In this document: piece by piece, positions 53,207 through 62,250 of the stretch | Layout: every line of letters begins with the position of its first letter | Position numbering within the stretch: position 1 is the stretch's first letter | DNA from: Palsa-147 sp963771905 | GTDB lineage: Bacteria; Acidobacteriota; Terriglobia; Acidiferrales; UBA7541 | Assembly (NCBI GenBank): GCA_963771905.1 | Contig: CAVYVI010000011.1 | Coordinates: forward strand, 1-64,000 | Length of the DNA stretch: 64,000 nucleotides | Direction of reading: 5' to 3' | Translations under genes and position numbers: made by a program | The notes under the pieces: model-generated | Told to the model about the DNA's origin: nothing | Seen by the model: only the letters and a program-made list of their open reading frames with translations | Databases searched by the model: none

Positions 53207-54247
53207 ATGATGGGAATCACGCAGCAGGAAGCGCTCGATCTCTTTCAGTCCGACGACATCGTGGCCATCGGCATGGCTGCGAATGAAGTGCGGCGGAAGA
53301 AAACCGATCCGCGCATTGCGACGTATCAGATCGATCGCAACATCAACTACACGAATTTCTGCACGGAGTATTGCTCCTTCTGCGCGTTCTATCGCCCGAT
53401 GGGCTCGAAGGAAGGTTACGTTCTCTCCTTCGAGGAAATCTGCCACAAAATCGACGAGATGATCGAACTCGGCGGCTCGGGAATCCTGCTGCAGGGCGGC
53501 CTCAACACCGATCTCAAGCTCGACTACTACGAAAACCTTCTCCGCTCGCTGAAGCAGAAATATCCGCGCGTCCATCTCCATTGCTTTTCGGCACCGGAGA
53601 TCATCTGCATTTCCGAGATTTCCGGATTGAGCGTCCGGGACACGATCGCGCGGCTGCGCGATGCGGGACTCGAATCGATCCCGGGCGGCGGCGCGGAAAT
53701 TCTGGATGATGAAATCCGTGCGCGCATCTCGCGGCTGAAATGCACGTCCGCCGAATGGGAACTCGTGCATCGCGAAGCGCATTCCCTGGGCCTGCGCACG
53801 ACGGCGACGATGATGTTCGGCTGCGGCGAGAGCTATCACCATCGCGTCAATCATTTCGAGCGCGTTCGCCGGCTGCAGGAAGAGACGGGCGGCTTTACGG
53901 CGTTCATCCCGTGGATTTTCGCGCCGGAAAATACGCCGCTCGGAAAGAAAGTTCCGGAAACGACGGCGGTGGATTATCTGAAAACGCTGGCGATCAGCCG
54001 GCTCTATCTCGACAACATCGACCACATTCAATCGAGCTGGCTCACGCCGGGAATTAAAATTTGCCAGATTGGGCTGCAATTCGGCGCCGATGATGTGGGC
54101 AGCATTTTGATCGAAGAAAACGTCGTGTATGCGGCAGGCGTGCGCAACCGCACCAACGAAGCCGAGCTTCGCCGCATCATCAGCGATGCCGGCTACATCC
54201 CCGCGCAGCGCGATACGCTCTATCGCGCGTATTTCCTCAAGCAGTAA
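53207..54247 (+). CDS. mqnC: Cyclic dehypoxanthinyl futalosine synthase MqnC
   Basis: 346 residues (ATG 53207 or 53210), with GAGGAAG upstream. Radical SAM cluster Cys52-x3-Cys56-x2-Cys59 (CTEYCSFC) in INYTNFCTEYC, GGSGILLQGGLN, the IPGGGAEIL motif, MMFGCGESYHHRVNH and FIPWIFAPENTPLGK are family features. It cyclises dehypoxanthine futalosine in menaquinone synthesis. MqnB and MqnD are not in the window. Confidence 0.96.
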   Translation: MMGITQQEALDLFQSDDIVAIGMAANEVRRKKTDPRIATYQIDRNINYTNFCTEYCSFCAFYRPMGSKEGYVLSFEEICHKIDEMIELGGSGILLQGGLNTDLKLDYYENLLRSLKQKYPRVHLHCFSAPEIICISEISGLSVRDTIARLRDAGLESIPGGGAEILDDEIRARISRLKCTSAEWELVHREAHSLGLRTTATMMFGCGESYHHRVNHFERVRRLQEETGGFTAFIPWIFAPENTPLGKKVPETTAVDYLKTLAISRLYLDNIDHIQSSWLTPGIKICQIGLQFGADDVGSILIEENVVYAAGVRNRTNEAELRRIISDAGYIPAQRDTLYRAYFLKQ

Positions 54248-54317
54248 ACGCAATTCCGAAAGACAATCGCGCGGCCCTGCCGAAGCCGGAGCTTCCACTT
54301 AATACTCTTGGGGAATT

Positions 54318-56336
54318 TCACTCCGCTAGTAGAGGAAAAACAGGTGCGGCGACCAGCGCCGCGGGAATTTCGATTACCACGCTTGCGCCGAACGGCAGCT
54401 TGTTCGTGATCACGATTTCTCCGCCGCATTCCTGGACGATGCCGTAGCAGATGCTCAGGCCGAGGCCCGTGCCTTTTCCGACGGGCTTCGTCGTGTAGAA
54501 GGGATCGAATGCGCGATTCAGCTCCGCAAAGCCCGGGCCGCTATCCTCGAAGTGGATCGCGACGCGGTCGTCGTGCCGCAAAGCATAGACGCGAATCGTG
54601 CGATCCTTGCTTTCCTCGACGGCATCGATCGCGTTGTTCAGTAGGTTCAGCAAAACCTGCTTCAATTCATCTTCGCCGATGCCGAGCGACGGGAGATCCC
54701 CATTCAGCTCGACGTCCATGCGGATGCCGAATTTGCGGATGTGGTATTCACGGAGCTGAATGGCATCGCGCAGAGCGGCGGAAAGATTCGTCGAGCGCGC
54801 GGCCGGATTGTTCTGGCGCGCGAAACGCAGCAGGCCGTCGACGATACGCTGCATGCGGCGCGCCTCGTGCCCCAGCTTGCCGATCCGCGCGCGCGTGGAT
54901 TCTTTTTCGACGTCTTCCAAGAGCAGCTCGCTGTAACCCAGAATTCCGGTGAGCGGATTGTTCAGCTCGTGCGCCACGCCCGCCACGAGTTGGCCAAGCG
55001 CCGCCAGTTTCTCGGTGCGGACAAGCTGATGATGGAGGCGCGTATTCTCGATCGTCACGGCAAGGTCGGCGGCGAGCATCTCGAGCTTCGCTAGCTCATT
55101 CGTGCTGACCTCGCCGGGACTTTGGTTCGTCGAAAGCCACAGGCATCCAACGTGCCAGCCGCGCGGCGATACGAGAGGAATCAGAATGACGCAGCGTCCC
55201 GGAACCGAGTTCACGGGCATTCCGCGAAGCCGCGCGAGTTTTTCGGCCTCGAGAACGAAGGAATTATTTCCCAGCCGCTCGCCCGCGCCGCAGACTTCCT
55301 GATACTTTTCCCAACTGAGAGTCCGAGCACGCACCTCGAGCCACGCGCGCTCCTCTTGCGGAATTCCGCTGGCACTCGCGAGCGACAGTACGCGATCCTC
55401 GCCCACGAGGAAAATCGCGACACGGCGGAAGCTGCTCGCGGTTGTAATTCCTTCGGCGATTTCACCGCAGAGCGCAGCAGGGTCGCGCCCGGCCAGCAAT
55501 CGCGAACTGATTTGCGACAACCTGTGGAGCAATAGGTTTTCGGCATGCTCGCGCGCGCGAGACTGTTCGACCAACATCGATTGATCTTCGAGGAGCGTCA
55601 GAACCATACCAATCGCGACAAGAAATTTCGGCACGTTCCAGAGCTCGGGATTCACCGCCAACTCCGGATAGAAATGGTCCATCAGAGCGCCGGCGGGGAA
55701 AACCGCGCCCCAGGCAACGAAACCTGCGACAACGGCGAGAACGCCCGGCGACCATCGCGGAACGCGTCGCCAGAAGAGCGGGCCGCACAGCAGGAACGTA
55801 AGCGTAAGAATCGCGGTGACCGCGAAATCGGAGCTGCCGAGCCACTGGTCGCGAATCGCCCAGGTGCCCGTTGCAAGAAGAATTGCTGCGATCGCCATTG
55901 CGAACTTCGAGCGAAACCCCTCAACGGCAATCGTGTATGCCGCGCCGCCGATGCTTAGAATCGCAATCGCGGCGATCAGAGCCCCGCGGATGTGCCAATC
56001 GAACGTCACGGCCACGGCGTGGAACAGCGTCGGAACGCCGAAGAGCGCCAGAAGAAGCCGCCGATGGAAGCGGTCCTCGACAGTGCGGCACATGGAAACG
56101 ACGAAGACGACGCCGGAAAGTTCAAGCGCACCGAGGTCGATGGACTCGACTATCTGCTCGATCGTGCCCGTATGTGTCTCGAAAACTTGAATCAGGAAGT
56201 GAATGAAAATGAGCGCCCAAGCATAAGTCCACAGGCGGATTCGCGCCGAAGTGGAATGCTTGCGGAGGGCGAGAAAAATCCCGACCAAGACAGCCAAAGT
56301 CAAAATTGTCGGCAACTTGTCGAGAATTGAAGTCAA
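54318..56336 (-). CDS. Membrane-bound sensor histidine kinase with GAF domain
   Basis: 672 residues. Seven or eight hydrophobic segments in residues 1-250 form a 7TM-type sensor, followed by a coiled linker, a GAF domain (about 290-430), HisKA with His in VAGVAHELNNPLTGILGYSEL, and a HATPase_c with LLNLLNNAIDAV, FEDSGPGF and GKGTGLGLSICYGIV. No receiver or regulator gene is adjacent, so it is an orphan kinase. The signal is unknown. Confidence 0.93.
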   Translation of the reverse strand: MTSILDKLPTILTLAVLVGIFLALRKHSTSARIRLWTYAWALIFIHFLIQVFETHTGTIEQIVESIDLGALELSGVVFVVSMCRTVEDRFHRRLLLALFGVPTLFHAVAVTFDWHIRGALIAAIAILSIGGAAYTIAVEGFRSKFAMAIAAILLATGTWAIRDQWLGSSDFAVTAILTLTFLLCGPLFWRRVPRWSPGVLAVVAGFVAWGAVFPAGALMDHFYPELAVNPELWNVPKFLVAIGMVLTLLEDQSMLVEQSRAREHAENLLLHRLSQISSRLLAGRDPAALCGEIAEGITTASSFRRVAIFLVGEDRVLSLASASGIPQEERAWLEVRARTLSWEKYQEVCGAGERLGNNSFVLEAEKLARLRGMPVNSVPGRCVILIPLVSPRGWHVGCLWLSTNQSPGEVSTNELAKLEMLAADLAVTIENTRLHHQLVRTEKLAALGQLVAGVAHELNNPLTGILGYSELLLEDVEKESTRARIGKLGHEARRMQRIVDGLLRFARQNNPAARSTNLSAALRDAIQLREYHIRKFGIRMDVELNGDLPSLGIGEDELKQVLLNLLNNAIDAVEESKDRTIRVYALRHDDRVAIHFEDSGPGFAELNRAFDPFYTTKPVGKGTGLGLSICYGIVQECGGEIVITNKLPFGASVVIEIPAALVAAPVFPLLAE

Positions 56337-56463
56337 GAATGCCCCGTTTACCGCTTGGTGAGACTAACGGTTCATAGCAGCGGCACACAATAGAACGGAG
56401 GTACCAAAAAATGCGGCGAGAATGGCGACGCCGAATTCACGCAGGGGCTGATAACAGGCGGCT

Positions 56464-57126
56464 TCAGCGAGGTTTGCGGAGTTCGAAACTGACTTCGGCG
56501 CCTTCGTCGAGATCAAGAGGTTCGAGCGGGACGAGGACGCCTTTGACGTAGTGCGCGCGAACGCGAAGCGTCTGCGATTTTAAACTGCCAGACCGCGATT
56601 TCGCGCCGCTTCCTTCCGAGTTGACTGCTGGAGGCGCGGCCGGTTTGCCGCCCGTACGATCCAGAGCTTCGTTGGCCAGACGATCGGCGTCGCGGTTCAT
56701 TTCTCGCGGCACATGCTCGATGGCGAAGAATTCAAGGGACCGGGAAAGCTTCAAAGCTCGTTCGAAAAGTGGACGCAGGTCCGGACTTTTCACTTTGTAG
56801 CGACCCTGCACTTGCCGGACGAGCAGTTCAGAGTCGCTGCGAACGCGCAGCCGCGTGAGGCCGTGGCTTGCGGCGTAATCGAGCGCGGTGATAAGCGCAT
56901 AATATTCCGCGACGTTGTTCGTTTCCCGGCCGAGATATTTTCCGAGCTCGAGAACAGGTTTCCCATCGGGCGCGCGAACGATCACCGCGTACGATGCCGG
57001 GCCAGGATTGCCGCGCGAGGCGCCATCCACATGCGCCGTGTAGACACCGGCGGGGGTTGCGGAGGAGTGGGCTTCAGAAAAAAGACGACCGCTCGAAGGC
57101 GGCGAGGCTTTGGAATGGGGCCTCAT
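56464..57126 (-). CDS. RNase HI-like protein fused to a DUF104-like tail
   Basis: 220 residues. RNase H domain at about 28-155 with acidic residues in HVDGASRGNPGPASYAV, NNVAEYYALITAL, RVRSDSELLVRQVQGRYKV and NRDADRLANEALD, so the four-carboxylate site is complete. After a Ser/Gly-rich linker, the last 45 residues (LRVRAHYVKGVLVPLEPLDLDEGAEVSFEL) match the small DUF104/AF2212-like antitoxin-type domain. It probably cuts RNA in RNA-DNA hybrids; the tail may bind nucleic acid or mediate pairing. Confidence 0.88.
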   Translation of the reverse strand: MRPHSKASPPSSGRLFSEAHSSATPAGVYTAHVDGASRGNPGPASYAVIVRAPDGKPVLELGKYLGRETNNVAEYYALITALDYAASHGLTRLRVRSDSELLVRQVQGRYKVKSPDLRPLFERALKLSRSLEFFAIEHVPREMNRDADRLANEALDRTGGKPAAPPAVNSEGSGAKSRSGSLKSQTLRVRAHYVKGVLVPLEPLDLDEGAEVSFELRKPR

Positions 57127-57183
57127 CGGATGTAGCAGGTCATCGCGGCACGGTTCTCCTGAGGCTCGGGCTTCGATGAAACC

Positions 57184-57963
57184 TCAATTGCCTTCGATAG
57201 GCGGATTCGACGACGCGGAATCGGCCGTGGCCGGCGGCGCAGGAGGAGCCGGCGGTTCGATGTAATACAGAATTCTCGTGCACGTTTCGCAGTGATGGAG
57301 TTCCTCGTTCCCATCCCGGCGCATTTCCTGAAACACGTGGGGCCGGATGCGCACGCCGCAGGCGCCGCACATTTCGCTTTGGACTTCCGCGAGCGCCGTT
57401 CCCCCGTGCTTGCGCGCGATGCGATTGTAATGATCGAGCAGATCCTCTGGGATGGCCGCGACGGCCGTGGCGCGTTCGGCTTCGAACTGGGCGCGTTCTT
57501 TTTCCGCGGTTGCGCGCTCGGCTTCGAGTCGCGCGCGATCGGTTTTTGCAGCCTCTTCAATTTCCTTCAGCGCTTTTTCGGATGCCTTGATTTGCCGCTC
57601 GTATTGCTCACCCGAAACCATTTCTTCGAGGAGCCGGTCCTCGGCTTTGGCGATTTCATCGTCGGCCATCTGCGCTTCGTGCTGGAGAGCCTTGAAGGCG
57701 TCGTTGGTCTTCACCTGATACGACTGGTCCTTGTATTTCTTGGACTTTTCCTTCCATTGCTCGACGTCGAGCTCGTATTTCTTGCGTTCTTTAAAAGCGT
57801 TCAGATGGGCGGCCTTGGCGTGATCGAGTTCGGCGCGAGCCGCGGCCACACGCGCATCCACTTCCGCGAGCCGCTTCGGAAAAATTGCCAAGCGCGCGCG
57901 CACGTCCAGGAGATGAACATCGACCGCTTGCAGATCAATCAGGTGCTTGAGGATGGGTAGCAC
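57184..57963 (-). CDS. Coiled-coil protein with C-terminal C4 zinc ribbon
   Basis: 259 residues. Residues about 30-180 form a long coiled coil rich in Glu, Lys and Ala. Next comes the zinc ribbon CGACGVRIRPHVFQEMRR...HCETCTRILYYI, with CxxC pairs as in the CT398/DUF164 family. Family members bind RNA polymerase sigma-54 or flagellar parts in some bacteria; the role here is unknown. It lies upstream of the RNase H gene with a 57-bp gap. Confidence 0.87.
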   Translation of the reverse strand: MLPILKHLIDLQAVDVHLLDVRARLAIFPKRLAEVDARVAAARAELDHAKAAHLNAFKERKKYELDVEQWKEKSKKYKDQSYQVKTNDAFKALQHEAQMADDEIAKAEDRLLEEMVSGEQYERQIKASEKALKEIEEAAKTDRARLEAERATAEKERAQFEAERATAVAAIPEDLLDHYNRIARKHGGTALAEVQSEMCGACGVRIRPHVFQEMRRDGNEELHHCETCTRILYYIEPPAPPAPPATADSASSNPPIEGN

Positions 57964-58016
57964 GAGAGAAGAATTCTAACACAGTGCGCCGCGCGGCATC
58001 GGAACGCGGCACAAAC

Positions 58017-58571
58017 TCAACGGACGGATTCTTCCCGGTGCAGCGGCGCGTCCGCACCCGCAACACGCACCCGAACGCAGGCTTTCCCGTGGCCAAGAGC
58101 GTACTTCACCGCCGGGAACACACGCGAAGATGCAATTGCAAACGCGAGCGAAACCAGGGCTTTGCGTCCCCAACGCGACACGACTTCTTCTCTTAGCAGG
58201 TCGCCCTTGCCGATATCACGCGCAAGAACCGCTCGCGCGAATCGAAATCCCAACGCGGCATCCGCAGGCATTGCGCTTTCATCTCCGGCAACAATGGCGC
58301 GCAGCGTAGCGGAATTCACTCGAGCGCGTTCGGCCATCGTGACGACCAGTTGTGTACACGGCCCGCAATCTTCGGCAAGCGTTGCCACCAACTTCGCCGC
58401 GTACAACGCTTCGAGCGGAACGCCTTCATGATATTCCGCCATGCCGAGGAATCGCGAGAATCGCCGAAACGCTCGCGGACTCGCCGCGTAAATGTCGCGG
58501 AAGTAGTCCATGTCGTAATCGAAAGCGCGCTGGTATGCATCGATTTTTTTGTTCACGAGCCAGCCAATCAT
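58017..58571 (-). CDS. AhpD-like/carboxymuconolactone decarboxylase family protein
   Basis: 184 residues. The all-helical fold has the redox motif EDCGPCTQLVVTMAERA (CxxC about residues 69-72), as in AhpD-like peroxidases, and MPADAALGFRFARAVL. The usual His after the CxxC is not clearly placed. Its gene starts 4 nt after the membrane protein gene stop, so the two are cotranscribed. Confidence 0.78.
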   Translation of the reverse strand: MIGWLVNKKIDAYQRAFDYDMDYFRDIYAASPRAFRRFSRFLGMAEYHEGVPLEALYAAKLVATLAEDCGPCTQLVVTMAERARVNSATLRAIVAGDESAMPADAALGFRFARAVLARDIGKGDLLREEVVSRWGRKALVSLAFAIASSRVFPAVKYALGHGKACVRVRVAGADAPLHREESVR

Positions 58572-58575
58572 GGCA

Positions 58576-58965
58576 TCACTCCATTCCGCCCGCGCGGCGC
58601 CGCGGCCACGCGAGCCAAAGGACTAGAATTGCCGGGAGAAAGATCGCCGGCAGATCCTTCGCGAGTTGTCCGAAGCTTTCCCGGCCCGACAAGGAATCCC
58701 ACAAATGAATCAGAGCGTGAAAGGCGAGGAATCCTCCGCCGGCAAGCGTCGCAGGCCACGCCTGCTTCGGGGCTTTTGCCAACCAGAAGAGAGTCAGCGC
58801 AACAACGAGATACGCACATCCGATATCACGGATGAAGTGCGGATTCGCAGGCCCCGTCGCGGCGACACCTGGAATCGCGGCATACCATTCTTCCGGAGCG
58901 GCGAGCATCCAGAGCGCATTTGCACCCAGAGCCAGCCCGAGAACGAGCGTGAGAGCAATTCGCAC
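58576..58965 (-). CDS. Small four-helix membrane protein
   Basis: 129 residues. Hydrophobic segments at about 3-20, 48-65, 73-88 and 105-122. NPHFIRDIGCAYLVVALTLFW and LAFHALIHLWD are recognisable as a DUF-type membrane protein of unknown function. It is coupled to the AhpD-like gene. Confidence 0.75.
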   Translation of the reverse strand: MRIALTLVLGLALGANALWMLAAPEEWYAAIPGVAATGPANPHFIRDIGCAYLVVALTLFWLAKAPKQAWPATLAGGGFLAFHALIHLWDSLSGRESFGQLAKDLPAIFLPAILVLWLAWPRRRAGGME

Positions 58966-59104
58966 GATCTCCCTTTCTTCGTGAGATTAGACGAATCAAC
59001 CAATCAATGGTGGCATTTCTACTCGCCGGGAACTGAGTCTTTTGGGGGGGCTCGCCCGTATAACGCATATGATAGCCGCGATCGCATTTGCACAGGAGGC
59101 GCGG

Positions 59105-59683
59105 GTGGGTCTCGACGCCGAAGTCAGCCAGCTTCGCCGCGGGGATCTGGAGGCGCTTTCGGCGCTCCTGGCTCGCTATCAGAACCGGCTCTATCGCTAT
59201 TTGCTGCGGCTGGTCCGCGATCCCGCCGACGCGGATGATTTGTTCCAGCAGACTTGGATTCGCGTCGCGGAACAAATCCGGCGTTATGATCCGAATCGCA
59301 ATTTCGATGCCTGGCTGTTTACCGTGGCGCGGCATCTGGCGATCGATTATTTGCGGCGGCGCCGCATGGAGAGTCTTGACGAACCCGTGGGGGACGAACC
59401 CGGTGCCGCGACAGCCGCTGATTCTTTGCGTTCCACCGATCGTCCGGCACTTGATAGCATTCTCGAGCGCGAGCGCGGTTCGCGGCTGGCCGCGTGCGTG
59501 GTTACGCTGCCCGTGATTTATCGCGAGGTGCTCTCCCTCCGCTTTGAAGAGGAGATGAAACTCGAAGACATCGCCGATGTGCTGGGCGCGCCGCTTTCCA
59601 CGGTGAAAACGCGGCTGCGCCGCGGGCTGGATTGCCTGCGCGGAAACCTCGAATCACGGTATCCCGGCGAGAGATGGACATGA
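59105..59683 (+). CDS. ECF-type RNA polymerase sigma factor (second in window)
   Basis: 192 residues from GTG 59105, with AGGAGG 5 nt upstream; ATG 59069 and an earlier frame are possible but lack a site. Region 2 (ALLARYQNRLYRYLLRLVRDPADADDLFQQTWIRVAEQI, DAWLFTVARHLAIDYLRRRR) and region 4 (YREVLSLRFEEEMKLEDIADVLGAPLSTVKTRLRRGLDCLR) are canonical RpoE-like. The stop overlaps the anti-sigma ATG (ATGA). Confidence 0.94.
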   Translation: MGLDAEVSQLRRGDLEALSALLARYQNRLYRYLLRLVRDPADADDLFQQTWIRVAEQIRRYDPNRNFDAWLFTVARHLAIDYLRRRRMESLDEPVGDEPGAATAADSLRSTDRPALDSILERERGSRLAACVVTLPVIYREVLSLRFEEEMKLEDIADVLGAPLSTVKTRLRRGLDCLRGNLESRYPGERWT

Positions 59684-60165
59684 AAAATTCCATGAGCGAT
59701 TGCGACAAAATTCGGGAACTGCTTTCACTCGCCGCCGCCGGCGTCCTCGAACCAGAGGAAGAATCGCGGATCTCGCAGCATCTTCGCACCTGCAACTCTT
59801 GTGCCGCGGAACTCGAGAACTGGCAGCAACTCGCGCGCGGTCTGCGCCGCTTGCCGACGCCGCAACCGCCCGCGAACGTGGTCGAGCGCGCGCGCGTCGC
59901 CGCGGAAATCCGGTTCAGCGAGGAAGCCGAGCAACGCTGGAATCGAAATGTTCTCGCGTTTCTTATCGCGTTTGCCTGGACAGTGACGGTATTGAGCTGG
60001 CCGGTCTTCCGGATTTTGAGCGGGGGCTTGGAATCCTGGTTTACGACGCGGCTCACACAGACCTGGTACGCATTTGCCGGACTCACGGCACTGGGTTGGC
60101 TGGCCGGAGGCATTGCAGCGATGATTCTGGCATGGCACCAGCGTCGCGAGAGGAGATTGGCATGA
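59680..60165 (+). CDS. Membrane anti-sigma factor with zinc finger
   Basis: 161 residues from ATG 59680 (ATG 59674 also possible). The cytoplasmic zf-HC2 domain has His34-x3-Cys38-x2-Cys41 (HLRTCNSC). Two membrane helices follow (about 95-112 and 130-152). It should hold the upstream sigma factor at the membrane. Both ends overlap neighbours by 4 bp. Confidence 0.9.
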   Translation: MKNSMSDCDKIRELLSLAAAGVLEPEEESRISQHLRTCNSCAAELENWQQLARGLRRLPTPQPPANVVERARVAAEIRFSEEAEQRWNRNVLAFLIAFAWTVTVLSWPVFRILSGGLESWFTTRLTQTWYAFAGLTALGWLAGGIAAMILAWHQRRERRLA

Positions 60166-60659
60166 GCAGATTTCAGGACAACTTCCGCGTAATTCCGCGT
60201 GCGGCGAAAGTGACGGCATGGATCGTTGCGCCAGCCCTCATGCTTTTTGTCGTCTATATGTCTACGTGGCCGCCGGACAATAGCCGTCCGGTGCCCCTGG
60301 CCGGGAGAATCTTCTTGGCTCTCGTGTCGCTCGTCATCCCTTTCGTTTACATCCACCTGATCGGTTACGTATCCGGGGACGCCAAGCGCCGCGGCATGCG
60401 CCACGTGATGTGGACGCTGCTCGCGATCTTCATTCCCGATGGGATCGGCATGATCCTGTACTTCATCCTGCGCGATCCGCCGCCGGTCACTTGCCCCTCG
60501 TGCAGGTCGAACGTCCTATCGAAATACACGTTCTGCCCGAACTGCGGCACGTCTCTGAAGCCGATATGTCCGCAGTGTGGAAAACCAGTTGAGCTCACGT
60601 GGTCGAACTGCGGGAATTGCGGCTCGAAGCTGCCTGGTATCACTCCACGCACGGCGTGA
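60162..60659 (+). CDS. Membrane protein with C-terminal double zinc ribbon
   Basis: 165 residues from ATG 60162, overlapping the anti-sigma stop. Three membrane helices (about 17-35, 48-66 and 82-98) are followed by CPSC...CPNC and CPQC...CGNC ribbons, as in double-zinc-ribbon proteins; the GMILYFILRDPPP segment resembles PLD-type N-termini. Probable membrane-linked partner of the sigma/anti-sigma pair; function unknown. Confidence 0.83.
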   Translation: MSRFQDNFRVIPRAAKVTAWIVAPALMLFVVYMSTWPPDNSRPVPLAGRIFLALVSLVIPFVYIHLIGYVSGDAKRRGMRHVMWTLLAIFIPDGIGMILYFILRDPPPVTCPSCRSNVLSKYTFCPNCGTSLKPICPQCGKPVELTWSNCGNCGSKLPGITPRTA

Positions 60660-60708
60660 CGAGCGCAGGACATGGAAGAACGCGCGACGATGCCGCTCGA
60701 GTTCGGCG

Positions 60709-61056
60709 TCAGTGTGACGCGCGGAGTTCGCGGCGGATCAGCGTCGCATCGATGAAATAACCGATGCCGAGGGCGACCGGCAGGATTCCGAACGCAGCTG
60801 CCGTATAAGCATCCGGCTCCGCGTGACCCACCGCCCAGAACGTCAACGCGTATCCCAGCCCGCCCGCGACCAGAAGAATTCCAGCACGGCGCGAACGCGC
60901 GTGCGGCTGCAATTCCTCTTTCTGCGGCACCGAGATTCCCTTGGCAATCGCTGCGAGCCTTTCTTCCGTGCGCAGCTTTTGGACTCGGTAGTAGACATAA
61001 ATCATCGCGAGCGGCACAGCGAGGGACAGCGTGACGGCAACCAATGCGACATTCAT
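60709..61056 (-). CDS. Small membrane protein (DUF6249-like)
   Basis: 115 residues from ATG 61056, with AAGGAGA upstream; the longer open frame upstream is not supported. Three hydrophobic segments: about 3-22 (VALVAVTLSLAVPLAMIYVYY), 62-80 and 88-105, with a charged linker VQKLRTEERLAAIAKGI. The pattern matches DUF6249 proteins often found with ECF regulators. Confidence 0.75.
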   Translation of the reverse strand: MNVALVAVTLSLAVPLAMIYVYYRVQKLRTEERLAAIAKGISVPQKEELQPHARSRRAGILLVAGGLGYALTFWAVGHAEPDAYTAAAFGILPVALGIGYFIDATLIRRELRASH

Positions 61057-61156
61057 ATCGATTCTCCTTCGCCCCGAAGACGCGACCATCGCGCGCGAGG
61101 CGATTTGCGATTTCTTCGTACGGAGATGGATACGCAGGATGCCCGCGAAATGTTCG

Positions 61157-61534
61157 TTACGGAAGCGGCTGAATCTCCATCGTGTTGTCAATGGAGAAGC
61201 TGGTGCAAGGCTGGGACGGCGTCGCTGCGCAGCGCGCAATCACTTGGAAATTCGTACCGGACTTCTCGACGTCGTAGGTGTAGCCGTCGCGGCCGGCCTT
61301 GGCCATAGTCAACGCGCCGCTTGAGACCAGCTCGTCCATCGAAGCATAAACACCGTGCTCGGCTTGATAAGCGCGCTCGGCCTGCCCGATGCCCAAGAGA
61401 TCCGACTTCACGCCTACGATATTGATGGTTTGTCCAGGCGAAGCCGATCCCTGCGGCATCGCCTTCACCAGGTAAAAACGATAGATCAAAATGGACAAGA
61501 CAGCGACGACGAGAATTCCGACAAGGCTTTTCAT
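61157..61534 (-). CDS. Pilin/pseudopilin-like secreted protein
   Basis: 125 residues. One N-terminal helix (VGILVVAVLSILIYRFYLV), then a globular part with LGIGQAERAYQAEHGVYASMDELVSSG and GYTYDV, as in type IV pilin-like and type II secretion minor pilins. The usual GFTLIEL processing site is missing, so it may be anchored rather than assembled. The two Cys near the end (ARCAATPSQPCTSF) could form the pilin-type disulfide. Confidence 0.65.
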   Translation of the reverse strand: MKSLVGILVVAVLSILIYRFYLVKAMPQGSASPGQTINIVGVKSDLLGIGQAERAYQAEHGVYASMDELVSSGALTMAKAGRDGYTYDVEKSGTNFQVIARCAATPSQPCTSFSIDNTMEIQPLP

Positions 61535-61651
61535 TGGCTTCTCCCGCTACGAGCCCCCAAGTGCGGTCGCGCGTCGAGCCGGAACTTGCGGCGCCGCTTC
61601 CGCGCTGCATCGCACCCTGCGCGATTTCCATAAACGTGGCCGTTCAGGCAA

Positions 61652-62071
61652 CTAGCGGCGGATGGGCGCCGTCGGAGTATGCGAACTGTGGCGCTTCCGC
61701 TCGGATGGATCCCAATCTTCCGGCGGAAATGCGATTCTCCAAAAAAGCGGCGAGGGTTCGTTGAATTCGAGCCCCACCTGCGTCTTGCCATTGTCCTTCT
61801 GCCCAAGAAACGTCACCGTGCACGGAAGCTCTTCACGAGTCTTCGGATTGAGAATCGAAACTTCCTGAGTCCGCGTCACCTGCGCCGTCATGCGCACCAT
61901 GCAGCCGTGCGCGTTGACCGAGACCGTGTGAGCCTCTTCCTCAAAGGCTTGTGTTCCGCGCTTTCCCCGAATGAGTACGGGCATGGCGATCTGGACGCGC
62001 TGCGTTCGTCGGCGCTCGGCGTAACCCTCGCTGGGCGCACCCAGGGGAACGGGGGACTTGATGTCTGCCAT
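61652..62071 (-). CDS. PilZ domain protein
   Basis: 139 residues. RRRTQRVQIAMPVLI carries the RxxxR-type c-di-GMP motif, and VSVNAHGCMVRM the second [DN]xSxxG-like motif (Ser is absent here, so binding is uncertain). A beta-barrel core follows with EVSILNPKTREELPCTVTFLG and TQVGLEF. It may read out c-di-GMP levels; the HD-GYP enzyme at 8412 is far away. Confidence 0.85.
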   Translation of the reverse strand: MADIKSPVPLGAPSEGYAERRRTQRVQIAMPVLIRGKRGTQAFEEEAHTVSVNAHGCMVRMTAQVTRTQEVSILNPKTREELPCTVTFLGQKDNGKTQVGLEFNEPSPLFWRIAFPPEDWDPSERKRHSSHTPTAPIRR

Positions 62072-62250
62072 GAATCGCTCCTTTCACAGTTAACCGCTCT
62101 GCGCGCCTGGCCGCAAGGTGTTTGGACGCGTCTCGCTGCCGATGAGTTATCGCCCAGGTGTAACGTCATTGAAGATTCAATGCGCGGTGATAGAGTCGCC
62201 GCACGACGAGGCTGGTAACAGCCTTTTCGGATTAATCCGACTCTCCCGCG

